Shown in pieces: positions 9,052-17,670 of a stretch of DNA of 64,000 nt. The notes beneath the pieces were generated by a model. It was not told the DNA's origin and did no database searches. It saw nothing but the letters and a program-made list of their open reading frames with translations. A program made the position numbers and the translations under genes. The stretch is taken from contig CAVVYJ010000005.1 in the NCBI GenBank assembly GCA_963752495.1, forward strand, positions 124,001 to 188,000, read 5' to 3'. Origin of the DNA: CAVVYJ01 sp963752495 (GTDB lineage Bacteria > Pseudomonadota > Gammaproteobacteria > Burkholderiales > Methylophilaceae). The number at the start of each line of letters is the position of its first letter. Positions within the stretch are counted from its first letter, which is position 1.

Positions 9052-9663
9052 TTGCTTTCAAAACGTTGTTATGCAGCATGGTGCCTTGCAGCTCTTTACT
9101 TAAGCGGCTGTGCGACCATCTTGCCTCCAACACCAGCACCAAACGCAGAGTCATTGCGCACACATCAGCAACACCTTGCAACACTTGCCAATATTCAACA
9201 TTTCTCACTTAAAGGCAGGCTCGGTGTGGTTACTAATCCGAATGGTTTTTCTGGTGGCATCGATTGGCAGCATTTGAGCGGCACTGACAATATTGAAGTT
9301 TATTCACCACTGGGTGGCAAAGTGGCTAGCATCGCCAAAACACCTTCTGAGGTAACGCTCACCACACAAGAAGGTCACAGCATCAAGGCAAACGATGCAG
9401 AAAGCCTAACTGAGACCACATTAGGCTGGCGCTTACCGCTGACGGGGCTTAGCGATTGGGCAATTGGCAAACCTACAAAAAGCAAAATAGAAGCCTCTAC
9501 TTGGAACGATCTGGGACACTTAACCTCGCTCAAGCAAGATGGCTGGGATATTAGCTTCGAGAATTATGCTGAAAACAGTGGATATTTTTTACCCAGTAAA
9601 ATTGTGCTTAAAAGCGAAAAAGTGAATTTAAAACTGCTGGTAGAAAAGTGGTCTGGGCTTTAA
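9052..9663 (+). CDS. lolB: Outer-membrane lipoprotein LolB
   Basis: A 203-residue lipoprotein that receives lipoproteins from LolA and inserts them into the outer membrane. The start is TTG 9052, about five bases after a TTAGG ribosome-binding site. No ATG would retain the signal peptide. The lipobox LSGC ends at Cys20. The family core is present (FSLKGRLGV, GGIDWQH, IEVYSPLGGKVA, GWRLPLTGLSDW). It is encoded 10 bases before ispE, the standard proteobacterial order. Confidence 0.93.
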   Translation: MLSKRCYAAWCLAALYLSGCATILPPTPAPNAESLRTHQQHLATLANIQHFSLKGRLGVVTNPNGFSGGIDWQHLSGTDNIEVYSPLGGKVASIAKTPSEVTLTTQEGHSIKANDAESLTETTLGWRLPLTGLSDWAIGKPTKSKIEASTWNDLGHLTSLKQDGWDISFENYAENSGYFLPSKIVLKSEKVNLKLLVEKWSGL

Positions 9664-9673
9664 AATTCTTTAA

Positions 9674-10522
9674 ATGCAAGGCTTTCTGACTTTTCTCGCG
9701 CCCGCAAAAATTAATCTGTTTTTGCATATCACCGGCCAGCGCGCCGATGGTTACCACACGCTGCAAAGTGTGTTTCAACTGCTGGATTATTACGACACAA
9801 TTTACATTAAGCCTACACAAAATGGCGAAATTACGCGCACAAATGAAATAAAAAATGTGCCTGAGAGCCAAGATCTATGCGCCTTAGCAGCACATGCCTT
9901 AAAGCGCGAAACAGGTTGTGATTTAGGTTGCGAATATTATGTCGAGAAACACATCCCGATGGGCGGCGGCTTGGGCGGCGGTAGCTCTGACGCAGCTACT
10001 GTACTGCTTGCATTGAACAAATTGTGGAACATTAATTTAAGCCGTGAAGCGCTCATTAAAATCGGCTTGAGCCTTGGCGCAGATGTGCCGATTTTTATTT
10101 TTGGGCAAAACGCCTGGGCTGAAGGCATAGGTGAAGATTTAACGCCAATAGATTTGGCTCAGCAAATTTATGTGGTTTTAACACCGCAAGCGCACGTTTC
10201 TACTGCACAAGTATTTGCCAATTCTGGATTGACAAAAGACACGAAACCATTGAAAATAGCGGACTTTTCAAATGGCGCGAATTCTGAAATTTTTAGAAAC
10301 GACCTTGAAAAAGTAGTGTGTAAAGAATTTCCGGCAGTTGCATCCACTTTAAAATGGCTGAGTCAATTTGGCCAAGCCCGCATGAGCGGCTCTGGTGCAT
10401 CTGTTTTTGTAGCGGTTAATTCACTTGCAAAGGCAAATGAAATTTTGGCGCAAAAACCCGCTGATGTGCGTGGATTTGTGGCAAAAGGCTTGAACAAACA
10501 TCCTTTGTATGACTTTGTATAG
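9674..10522 (+). CDS. ispE: 4-diphosphocytidyl-2-C-methyl-D-erythritol kinase
   Basis: A 282-residue GHMP kinase that phosphorylates CDP-methylerythritol in the non-mevalonate isoprenoid pathway. The N-terminal APAKINLFLHITGQRADGYH block and the glycine-rich ATP loop (GGGLGGGSSDAA, about 97-108) are intact, as is the C-terminal ARMSGSGASVF motif. The length is normal. ATG 9674 follows the lolB stop by 10 bases. The tRNA-Gln gene starts 22 bases after the stop. Confidence 0.97.
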   Translation: MQGFLTFLAPAKINLFLHITGQRADGYHTLQSVFQLLDYYDTIYIKPTQNGEITRTNEIKNVPESQDLCALAAHALKRETGCDLGCEYYVEKHIPMGGGLGGGSSDAATVLLALNKLWNINLSREALIKIGLSLGADVPIFIFGQNAWAEGIGEDLTPIDLAQQIYVVLTPQAHVSTAQVFANSGLTKDTKPLKIADFSNGANSEIFRNDLEKVVCKEFPAVASTLKWLSQFGQARMSGSGASVFVAVNSLAKANEILAQKPADVRGFVAKGLNKHPLYDFV

Positions 10523-10544
10523 GTGAGTTAGTCGTAAAAGTTTT

Positions 10545-10621
10545 TGGGGAGTCGCCAAGCTGGTTAAGGCACCGGATTTTGATTCCGGCATGCGAAGGTT
10601 CGAATCCTTCCTCCCCAGCCA
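10545..10621 (+). tRNA. tRNA-Gln (anticodon TTG)
   Basis: A 77-base cloverleaf including an encoded CCA end. The acceptor arms TGGGGAG/CTCCCCA pair fully. The D-arm is GCC/GGC, the anticodon stem CCGGA/TCCGG encloses the loop TTTTGAT (anticodon TTG), the variable loop is five bases, and the T-arm is GAAGG TTCGAAT CCTTC. Its place between ispE and prs is conserved in many Proteobacteria. Confidence 0.97.
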
Positions 10622-10654
10622 AATTTTATAATTTAATCATCAAAAAGGACACAC

Positions 10655-11607
10655 GTGGCAACCAACGGCAGCATGATGGTGTTTACAGGCAACGCCAACC
10701 CAGCACTCGCACAAGAAGTCGCTAAACACTTGGGCATTGAACTTGGTCGTGCAGATGTGGGTCGCTTTTCAGATGGCGAAGTCATGCTAGAGTTGCTGGA
10801 AAATGTACGTGGTCGCGATGTTTTTGTGTTGCAATCAACCAGCCACCCCACCAATGATAACTTGATGGAAGTGATGACAATGGTCGACGCATTGCGCCGC
10901 TCGTCTGCTGCCCGTATTACCGCTGCAATCCCCTATTTTGGCTATTCAGGCAAGATCGCCGCCCCCGCTCAGCACGTGTGGCAATTACGGCAAAAGTAGT
11001 AGCAAATATGCTCACTAGCGTTGGTGTAAACCGTTTACTCACGATGGATTTGCATTCCGACCAAATGCAGGGGTTTTTTGATATTCCTGTTGATAATATT
11101 TACGCAACACCATTATTGCTAGATGATTTATTGAAGCAAAAACACGGGGAGTTGGTTGTGGTTTCTCCTGACGTTGGTGGTGTCGTGCGTGCCCGTGCAG
11201 CCGCCAAGCAACTTAATTCGGATCTGGCGATCATAGATAAACGCCGTCCTAAAGCTAACACCGCAAAAGTCATGAATATTATCGGCGATGTAGCTGGCCG
11301 TACCTGCGTGATTATGGATGACATGGTGGATACTGCTAACACCTTGTGTGAAGCTGCGGCAGCGCTCAAACAACAAGGCGCCGTCAAGGTGCTGGCCTAT
11401 GCCACACACCCTGTGTTATCGGGCAACGCTGCAGAGCGTGTGAGTAACTCCGCGCTGGATGAGCTTGTGGTGACAAATACAATTCCGCTAACCGAGGAAT
11501 CAAAGAGTTGTAAAAAAATTCGCCAGCTAAGTGCTGCGGGTTTATTAGCAGAAACTATACGTAGAATTAGTAGTGAAGACTCCGTTTCTTCGCTTTTTAT
11601 GGATTAA
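10655..11607 (+). CDS. prs: Ribose-phosphate pyrophosphokinase (one-base frameshift as read)
   Basis: Makes PRPP from ribose-5-phosphate and ATP for nucleotide, histidine and tryptophan synthesis. The GTG start at 10655 follows an AAAGGA site. Residues 1-98 read well (FTGNANPALAQEV, GRFSDGEVMLELLENVRG) up to IPYFGYS near 10948. The frame then breaks, and the rest of the protein is in the +1 frame (RQDRRPRSARVAITAKVVANML onward in two stretches, including the PRPP loop VIMDDMVDTANT). Adding one C before GGCAAGATCGCC at about 10950 restores a 317-residue protein of normal length. prs is normally essential, so a sequencing error is more likely than a pseudogene. It is encoded between tRNA-Gln and rplY. 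Confidence 0.93.
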
Positions 11608-11696
11608 ATAATGTTTTAGTTTGGACTGCATACTGGTCGCGGTGTGCAGATTTTAGTGAAGTGCGCCTTTTTTAAGGTGATTTTAGGAGCAACAAA

Positions 11697-12347
11697 ATGA
11701 GTATCTCAATTAATGCAGTATCGCGCAATGCGAAAGGAACGGGTGCGAGCCGCCGTCTTCGCCGCGCAGGCAGTGTGCCGGGAGTAATCTATGGTGGCGA
11801 TAAAGCCGCTACAACCATTGAAATGAACCATAAAGAATTGTTCCTGCAATTCCGTCATGAAGCTTTTCATGCGTCTATTTTAAGTTTGAGTCTTGATGGC
11901 AAGAAAGAAGATGTGTTGCTACGTGATTACCAAATGCACCCTGTACGCAATACCATCCAGCACGTTGATTTCCAACGTGTAAGCGCAAATGAAAAAATTC
12001 ACGTTAAAGTGCCTTTCCACTTCTTGAATGCAGAAGTTGCACCAGGTGTTAAGCTCGATGGCGGTATTGTTGCGCACATTTTAACCGAAGCTGAAGTAAG
12101 CTGTTTGCCGAAAGATTTGCCAGAGTTTATTGAGGTAGATCTTGGCGGCCTAGGCATGGGTGATTCTGTACATTTATCACAAATCAAACTACCTTCAGGT
12201 GTTGAGTTTGTGCAACTGGCACATGATAACGATGCGGCTGTAGCAGCAATCGCCAAAACACGTGGCGGCGCATCAGATGATGCCGAAGCTGCGGCTGAGG
12301 CTCCAGCAGGAGAAGCTCCTTCAGCTGAAGCACCAAAAGCTGAGTAA
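11697..12347 (+). CDS. rplY: 50S ribosomal protein L25/general stress protein Ctc
   Basis: A 216-residue long form of L25, which binds 5S rRNA. It starts at ATG 11697 after TTAGGAG. The N-terminal L25 domain (about 1-95) contains RRAGSVPGVIYGG and the HVDFQRV motif. The C-terminal TL5-like beta domain (about 96-185) contains VAPGVKLDGGI and the LPKDLPEFIEVDL stretch. The tail is rich in Ala and Glu. It follows prs, the usual partner, and ends at a strong terminator. Confidence 0.96.
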   Translation: MSISINAVSRNAKGTGASRRLRRAGSVPGVIYGGDKAATTIEMNHKELFLQFRHEAFHASILSLSLDGKKEDVLLRDYQMHPVRNTIQHVDFQRVSANEKIHVKVPFHFLNAEVAPGVKLDGGIVAHILTEAEVSCLPKDLPEFIEVDLGGLGMGDSVHLSQIKLPSGVEFVQLAHDNDAAVAAIAKTRGGASDDAEAAAEAPAGEAPSAEAPKAE

Positions 12348-12365
12348 TTTAATCGCAATTAATTG

Positions 12366-12398
12366 CGCGCGTTCTTTGACACAAGGACGCGCGTTTTT
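12366..12398 (+). terminator. Rho-independent terminator after rplY
   Basis: An 11-bp stem (CGCGCGTTCTT with AAGGACGCGCG, one G-T wobble) around a six-base loop is followed by five T residues at 12394-12398. It closes the prs-rplY unit just before pth. Confidence 0.88.
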
Positions 12399-12412
12399 AT
12401 TTATACTACGGC

Positions 12413-12985
12413 ATGAGCGGAATTAAGTTAATTGTTGGTCTAGGCAACCCTGGCGAAAAATACGAGAAAACACGCCACAATGCGGGCTTTTGGTTTGTCG
12501 ATATAATTGCAGCACAAACGGCTTGCAAGCTAACACCTGACGCCAAAATGTTTGGTATTGTGGGTAAAGTCAATGCCGACACTTGGCTACTAAAACCCAC
12601 CACGTTTATGAACGCCAGTGGCAAAGCGGTAGCGGCGCTGGCGAGTTATTACAAAATTTCACCGGCTGAAATTTTAGTTGCGCACGACGAGCTCGATTTA
12701 CCTGCAGGCACAGCCAAGCTTAAATTTGGCGGCGGGCATGGTGGACATAATGGCTTAAAAGATATTCATGCCGCCTTGGGCACGGCAGATTACTGGCGCA
12801 TGCGCATTGGCATCGGTCACCCGGGAGATAAAAACGAAGTAATCAACTACGTGCTTAAAGCGCCTACAAAAGATGAAAGAGATGCTCTGGAAGGCAGTAT
12901 CCATGAGGCTGCTGGCATAACACCTTTTTTGCTTGCGGGTGATTTTGAAGCCGCAATGCTAAAGTTACATACTAAAAATGAATAG
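12413..12985 (+). CDS. pth: Peptidyl-tRNA hydrolase
   Basis: A 190-residue enzyme that releases tRNA from peptidyl-tRNA dropped by ribosomes. The family motifs are intact: VGLGNPGEKYEKTRHNAG with catalytic His22, KPTTFMNASGKAV, HDELDLPAG and FGGGHGGHNGL. The length is typical. ATG 12413 lies 15 bases after the rplY terminator, so the gene needs its own promoter, which must overlap that region. It is followed by ychF after 9 bases. Confidence 0.97.
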   Translation: MSGIKLIVGLGNPGEKYEKTRHNAGFWFVDIIAAQTACKLTPDAKMFGIVGKVNADTWLLKPTTFMNASGKAVAALASYYKISPAEILVAHDELDLPAGTAKLKFGGGHGGHNGLKDIHAALGTADYWRMRIGIGHPGDKNEVINYVLKAPTKDERDALEGSIHEAAGITPFLLAGDFEAAMLKLHTKNE

Positions 12986-12994
12986 AGAAAATTG

Positions 12995-14081
12995 ATGCAG
13001 TGTGGAATTGTAGGTCTACCAAATGTGGGGAAATCCACACTTTTTAACGCGATTACTAAAGCAGGTATTGCGGCAGAAAATTACCCTTTTTGCACGATTG
13101 AACCCAACGTCGGTATTGTGGAAGTGCCTGACAAGCGCATGCAACCGCTCATCGATATCGTAAAGCCTCAAAAAGTACAACCAGCAACCGTGGAGTTTGT
13201 GGACATCGCCGGCTTGGTTGCAGGCGCATCAAAAGGCGAAGGGTTAGGCAATAAATTTCTTGCCAACATTCGCGAAACCGACGCCATTGCGCATGTCGTG
13301 CGCTGCTTCGAGGATAGTAACGTGATTCACGTCGCCAATAAAATCGACCCGCTATCAGACATTGAGGTGATCAATACAGAACTGGCGTTGGCAGACATGG
13401 AAACTGTCGAAAAAACCCTGCAGCGAGAAGGCAAAAAAGCAAAAAGCGGTGACAAAGAAGCCATTGCATTAGTTGCGCTATGTGAAAAAATTCAAAAACA
13501 TCTAGATACCAGCGCCCCCGTGCGCACTATGGGTTTAGATGCCGAACAATTACAACTGATCAAACCATTGTGCTTGATTACGGTTAAACCTGTGATGTAT
13601 CTTGCCAATGTGGACGAAAAAGGCTTTGAAAATAACCCACATTTAGATAAGGTCGTTGCGCTAGGTAAGGCGGAAAATTCGCCCGTGGTGTGTATTTGCG
13701 CGAAAATTGAAGGTGAAATTTCCGAGCTTGACGATGAAGACAAGTTATTGTTTTTGCAAGAACTAGGTCAAGATGAGCCAGGCTTAAATCGCGTGATTCG
13801 CGCCGCTTATAGCCTTCTTGGACTGCAGACTTACTTCACGGCCGGTGTGCAGGAAGTACGCGCTTGGACAGTAAAAAAAGGCGCTACTGCGCCTCAAGCG
13901 GCAGGCGTAATTCACACAGATTTTGAGCGTGGATTTATTCGCGCAGAAGTCATTGCTTATGATGAATACGTGAAAATACAAGGGTGAGCAAGGCAGTAAA
14001 GAAGCAGGTAAAATGCGTCTGGAAGGCAAAGAGTATATCGTGCAGGATGGTGATGTGATGCACTTTAGATTCAATGTCTAG
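12995..14081 (+). CDS. ychF: Ribosome-binding ATPase YchF/Obg-like (frameshift near C-terminus as read)
   Basis: A P-loop protein of the OLA1/YchF family that prefers ATP and associates with ribosomes. The G1 motif GLPNVGKST is at about 7-15, and the VDIAGLVAGASKGEGLGNKF switch region is intact. The uninterrupted frame stops at 13987, about 30 residues short. The missing end (EQGSKEAGKMRLEGKEYIV and the DGDVMHFRFNV tail of the TGS domain) lies in another frame to 14081. Deleting one G from GGG at 13982-13984 joins them to the usual 361 residues. ATG 12995 is chosen because the family starts MxCGIVGLPN. It is encoded after pth, the usual order. Confidence 0.95.
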
Positions 14082-14139
14082 CTACACGCGCTTCAATGTC
14101 TAACTTCGCGAGACTAACGATTAGTATTACAATCATCAA

Positions 14140-14361
14140 ATGAAAAAACTCTTTTATATCGATTATCCGCAAGAGCATGTGGAAGGACAGGCACATACCT
14201 ACCGATGTGCATTTTGCAAAGTGATTACCACCACGATCAATGGTAGCCTGGAAGGCCACCTTGCCTCATGTGAATATCGAAAAAATTTGGAGCGGGCCGG
14301 ATATGAAAAAAATATGCTGGTCGGAAGCACAACAACTGCAACTTCTGATGAAGTTGATTAA
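14140..14361 (+). CDS. Small hypothetical protein with a possible zinc site
   Basis: A 73-residue protein that I do not recognise. It has a CxxC pair (YRCAFCK, C23 and C26) and an H-x3-C pair (EGHLASC, H40 and C44) spaced like a small zinc-binding fold. The N-terminus is MKKLFYIDYP, and the C-terminus is polar and probably disordered (STTTATSDEVD). There is no signal peptide, so it is probably cytoplasmic. Codon use and length support a real gene. It follows ychF by about 60 bases on the same strand. Confidence 0.6.
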   Translation: MKKLFYIDYPQEHVEGQAHTYRCAFCKVITTTINGSLEGHLASCEYRKNLERAGYEKNMLVGSTTTATSDEVD

Positions 14362-14462
14362 TCGCTAGCCTAGCGCCACATTATTGTTCCGCAACTAATG
14401 GAGCAATTTTTTAAAACTACTTTATTAATTGAACGCCTGCCCGAATGCCATGTCTACACTTT

Positions 14463-14485
14463 GTGTTGCAAGAGCACACTTTTTT
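14463..14485 (+). terminator. Weak terminator-like hairpin upstream of the EF-hand gene
   Basis: GTGTTGC (14463-14469) pairs with GCACAC (14474-14479) with one bulged T, and six T residues follow. It lies 18 bases before the ATG at 14503. It may end transcription from the upstream small gene or act as a leader attenuator. The stem is short, so confidence is low. Confidence 0.4.
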
Positions 14486-14502
14486 AAGTTAAAGGATGTT
14501 TT

Positions 14503-14811
14503 ATGAAGATTACACACATATTAGCTACCGCAGCCTTGGCATTAGGCCTCGCACAGCTGGCATATGCCAATCACGATGGCAGTGATGACAAACACTGTGA
14601 TCGCAAGCATCATGGTATGCAAGACGCCGACACCAATAAAGACGGTGCAGTTAGCCGTGATGAGTTTATGACTCAACACCAAGCAATGGCGGATAAGATG
14701 TTCGCTAAAATGGATGCAAATAAAGATGGGAAAATCGACCAAGCAGAACGTGATGCCATGAAAGAAAAAATGAAAGAACACCATGGTGAGCATGGTGCAG
14801 ACCACAAGTAA
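14503..14811 (+). CDS. Small exported EF-hand protein, His-rich
   Basis: A 102-residue protein preceded by AAAGGATG. It has a signal peptide (ILATAALALGLAQLAYA, cleavage before NHDG). Two canonical 12-residue EF-hand loops follow: DTNKDGAVSRDE (about 44-55) and DANKDGKIDQAE (about 71-82). The N-terminal mature segment and the C-terminal tail are rich in His and acidic residues (KHHGM, HHGEHGADH). It should bind a di- or trivalent metal ion, Ca2+ by default, in the periplasm. Neither loop has proline at position 2, so the lanmodulin signature is absent. A strong terminator follows. Confidence 0.82.
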   Translation: MKITHILATAALALGLAQLAYANHDGSDDKHCDRKHHGMQDADTNKDGAVSRDEFMTQHQAMADKMFAKMDANKDGKIDQAERDAMKEKMKEHHGEHGADHK

Positions 14812-14830
14812 GCGTTGATCTTTACGGAAA

Positions 14831-14856
14831 AGCCACCTCTCGGGGTGGCTTTTTAA
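14831..14856 (+). terminator. Rho-independent terminator after the EF-hand gene
   Basis: AGCCACC (14831-14837) pairs perfectly with GGTGGCT (14844-14850) around a six-base loop. A T-rich stretch (TTTTAATT) follows. Confidence 0.85.
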
Positions 14857-14919
14857 TTTACAATAGCTCACTAACTAATGAATGACACCTACATGTTTTA
14901 GGTTGATAGAAAGTCTATT

Positions 14920-15606
14920 ATGTACACAATATTGATTACAGGCGCTAACCGTGGAATTGGGCTAGAGTTCACAAAACAATATGCAGCAGATGGCTGGAAC
15001 GTGTTGGCATGCTGCCGCGAACCCCAATCTGCAAGCGCCTTGCAAGCTTATGCAAAAACACACTCAAACATTCAAATTTTAATGCTGGATGTTGCAGATT
15101 TTAGGCAAATTGAAACATTAGCTACCAAGTTAAGTGGCGTTGCAATTGATGTATTAATTAATAATGCAGGCGTTTACCCGGATGGCAGCGCCGATAGTAT
15201 AGACGGTGCAGCATGGTCAACAGCCTTTAAAATCAACAGCATCGCACCATACATGATGTCACAAGCTTTTAAATCACACATTGCAAAAAGTCAGCTTAAA
15301 AAATTAGCGACGCTTTCTAGTAAAATGGGCAGCATAGACGACAATACCAGCGGTGGAAGCTATATTTATCGCAGTAGCAAAACTGCAGTAAACATGGTGA
15401 TGAAAAGCCTGAGCATTGATTTAGCACCATCGGGGATTGCGGTAGTAACGCTGCACCCAGGTTGGGTGCAAACAGACATGGGTGGACATAACGCCTTGAT
15501 TGACACGCAAACCAGCGTGAGTGGTATGCGCAAGGTCTTAGAAAATCTCAACATAAAAAATACGGGGAAATTTATTGCTTATGATGGCAAAGAAATTGCC
15601 TGGTAG
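14920..15606 (+). CDS. Short-chain dehydrogenase/reductase (SDR)
   Basis: A 228-residue Rossmann-fold oxidoreductase. The cofactor motif TGANRGIG is at residues 7-14, NNAG at about 85, and the catalytic Ser/Tyr/Lys series appears as SSKMGS, YIYRSSKTAV (an atypical spacing around the Tyr and Lys). The HPGWVQTDMGG motif is typical of C-factor-like SDRs that accept NADP(H). The substrate is unknown. The gene converges on the FemAB/GNAT-like gene, and the two stops abut at 15606/15607 with no terminator between them. Confidence 0.85.
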   Translation: MYTILITGANRGIGLEFTKQYAADGWNVLACCREPQSASALQAYAKTHSNIQILMLDVADFRQIETLATKLSGVAIDVLINNAGVYPDGSADSIDGAAWSTAFKINSIAPYMMSQAFKSHIAKSQLKKLATLSSKMGSIDDNTSGGSYIYRSSKTAVNMVMKSLSIDLAPSGIAVVTLHPGWVQTDMGGHNALIDTQTSVSGMRKVLENLNIKNTGKFIAYDGKEIAW

Positions 15607-16743
15607 TTAAATACTTTTGTAAGGCGCCCGTGCTTCTAACTCGTCCGCATAAGCAGCTACACCTGTTTGTTCTTGCAATAAAAATTCTCTAATCGCAGTT
15701 TCAAAACCCGGATGTGCAATTTTGTGATATGAGCAAGTCTGGCGTGGCTCAAACCCGCGCGCTAATTTATGCTCGCCCTGCGCCCCGCCTTCAAAATAGC
15801 TGATTTTCTCATCTATGCAAAACTGCTGCGCTTGGTAGTAACACAACTCAAAATGCAATCCTGAAACGAACTGCGTTGCGCCCCAATAACGTCCATACAA
15901 AGTGGTTTTATTATAAATGTTAAGCGCACTGGCTATTGGATTTCCATCAATTTCTGCAACGATTAGCAAAATATTCTCAGGCATGCTTTTGCCGATTTCA
16001 CTAAAAAATCCGCGTGTTAAATAAGGGGTGGAATGATGTTCTGTGTAAGTATTGCAGTAGCAGCGGTAGAAAAAACTCCAATCAGCCTCTTTAATTTCAC
16101 TGCCTTTGATTGTGCGACAAACCACGCCAGCTCGTATAATTTTTTTTCGCTCCTGCTGGATTTTTTTACGTTTATCGTGACTTAAACTTTGTAAAAATTC
16201 TTCGAAATTTTTGTAATTTTTATTTTGCCAGTGAAACTGTATTCCGATGCGTTTTAGCCAGCCTGCCGCCTCAAATTGTGCCGCATCAGTTTCACATGGA
16301 AACAACACATGCGCGCTTGATAAGTTGTGTTGCTTCATAGCGGCTTCCATAGCCTCTATCATTAATCGCTTGATTTCAGAATTTTGCGTAAGCAAACGCC
16401 CACTTGTAACAGGCGAAAATGGGATAGCGGCTAGCAGTTTGGGATAGTAGCGCATGCCACTACGCTCATAAGCGTCTGCCCATGCCCAATCAAAAACATA
16501 CTCCCCATAAGAATGATTTTTAAGAAATAGCGGCATTGCGCCAATCAGTTGCTCACCTTGCAAAACAAGTAAAGGATAAGGAATCCAACCTGTGCTCTGC
16601 CCCACTGAGCGCGAGCTCTCCAACGCACTAAAGAATGCATGCTTAAGTAAGGGCATGCCTTCACAAAGCGCATCCCATTTTTCAGGTACAATTTCGCTAA
16701 ATGAACTGATTAATTGAACGGTGACTTGTGGAGCTTGGCTCAT
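15607..16743 (-). CDS. FemAB/GNAT-like acyltransferase (DUF482, COG3146)
   Basis: A 378-residue protein of the peptidogalycan biosysnthesis/recognition family (PF04339). The conserved blocks include PLLKHAFFSALE, YVFDWAWADAYER, YYPKLLAAIPFSPVTG-like text, and the C-terminal YFEGGAQGEHKLARG and SYHKIAHPGF stretches. ATG 16743 (MSQAP) is preferred; a TTG at 16794 would extend it by 17 residues. The molecular function is not established. It is probably co-oriented with the EF-hand gene upstream (69 bases) and converges with the SDR gene. Confidence 0.88.
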   Translation of the reverse strand: MSQAPQVTVQLISSFSEIVPEKWDALCEGMPLLKHAFFSALESSRSVGQSTGWIPYPLLVLQGEQLIGAMPLFLKNHSYGEYVFDWAWADAYERSGMRYYPKLLAAIPFSPVTSGRLLTQNSEIKRLMIEAMEAAMKQHNLSSAHVLFPCETDAAQFEAAGWLKRIGIQFHWQNKNYKNFEEFLQSLSHDKRKKIQQERKKIIRAGVVCRTIKGSEIKEADWSFFYRCYCNTYTEHHSTPYLTRGFFSEIGKSMPENILLIVAEIDGNPIASALNIYNKTTLYGRYWGATQFVSGLHFELCYYQAQQFCIDEKISYFEGGAQGEHKLARGFEPRQTCSYHKIAHPGFETAIREFLLQEQTGVAAYADELEARAPYKSI

Positions 16744-16812
16744 ACTGACACTTTGAGCGGTGAACAGACAAAAATCAAGAGGAGAAACTGGCAACTACTA
16801 AGGGGAAAACAA

Positions 16813-17388
16813 TTAGCTGGGACGTTTGCGTGTACCTAATGCTTGTTTGTTGATTTTAGCTTTACCTTTACTTTTAATTTCTGCCTCAGCTGCTTTTATT
16901 CGTTGTGCTTCTAATTTTGCTTCGGCTGCTTTTTGGCGCTCATCTAATTTTGCTTGGGCTAATTCAAGCTCTTCTAGTGTAATAACCCCATCTTCATCCA
17001 CATCTACATAGCTAAAATGTCTAGCGATTTGCGGCAAACACTCAGTAGTTTCTTCACGATCAAGGGATTCATCCGCATCATGGTTGCATTGATCAAACCG
17101 CGCTTCTACGCTCTCACGCATGGCTTTCCGTCTTTGCTCGATTTGCACATGCTCAGGATCGGTATTTTTTGCATAATCAGATAGTGCTTTACGCAAACGG
17201 GCACGATCTTCAGGACTGAAATTATATTCAATCGTTTGTTCTAAACCCGCTTCATTATTATCATCAACCACCTGCTTTTCTTCCGCAACAAACGCATTTT
17301 TGCCACCGGCATATACAGGCAATATAATACTCATACCCACTAGCAGAAGCAGTGGCAATGGTTTTTGCAAAGAAAAAAAGTCTTTCAT
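16813..17388 (-). CDS. Exported EF-hand-containing protein with Lys/Ala-rich tail
   Basis: A 191-residue protein. ATG 17388 (MKDFF) is chosen over 17397. It has a signal peptide (LPLLLLVGMSIILPVYA, cleavage before GGKN). One canonical EF-hand loop (DVDEDGVITLEE) lies in the second half, preceded by a degenerate one (NHDADESLDREE) and flanked by Cys residues that could form a disulfide. The last 45 residues are a highly charged helix (EERQKAAEAKLEAQ-type repeats) ending in basic residues. Probably a periplasmic calcium-binding protein; the role is unknown. The 282-base gap upstream separates it from ompR, divergently. Confidence 0.72.
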   Translation of the reverse strand: MKDFFSLQKPLPLLLLVGMSIILPVYAGGKNAFVAEEKQVVDDNNEAGLEQTIEYNFSPEDRARLRKALSDYAKNTDPEHVQIEQRRKAMRESVEARFDQCNHDADESLDREETTECLPQIARHFSYVDVDEDGVITLEELELAQAKLDERQKAAEAKLEAQRIKAAEAEIKSKGKAKINKQALGTRKRPS

Positions 17389-17670
17389 CAATAGCATTTA
17401 ATTACCATAGGATGTTGTTACTAACGGTACGTTCAGTCTCAAAACGCGTTCCAAGCAAGTAGCATCATGAATTAATTTTGTAAACGCATTGTTTCACAAA
17501 TCTCTAAATTTGTAACTGATTGTAACAGCTCGGTATTTTAAGATTTTGAGTGTATTGTTTTACAAAAGTTTTACACTTCTAGATTTATTAGTGCTTAGAA
17601 ACTATACTTAAAGCACATATACTAATCTACTTAGTAATTAATCAGCAAAATTCAATAAAAGGTTAAAAGC

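Noticed and set aside
10416..10622. Minus-strand frame across ispE end and tRNA-Gln (begins MAGEEGFEPSHAGIK)
   Set aside because: It runs antisense through the tRNA gene; this is a known false-ORF signature produced by tRNA genes.
14503..14811. Lanmodulin orthologue
   Set aside because: Only two EF loops and no proline at loop position 2; size and layout differ.
17398..17670. Strong sigma-70 promoter for ompR
   Set aside because: A TATACT-like -10 is present at 17603, but no acceptable -35 is found at 16-18 bases spacing.
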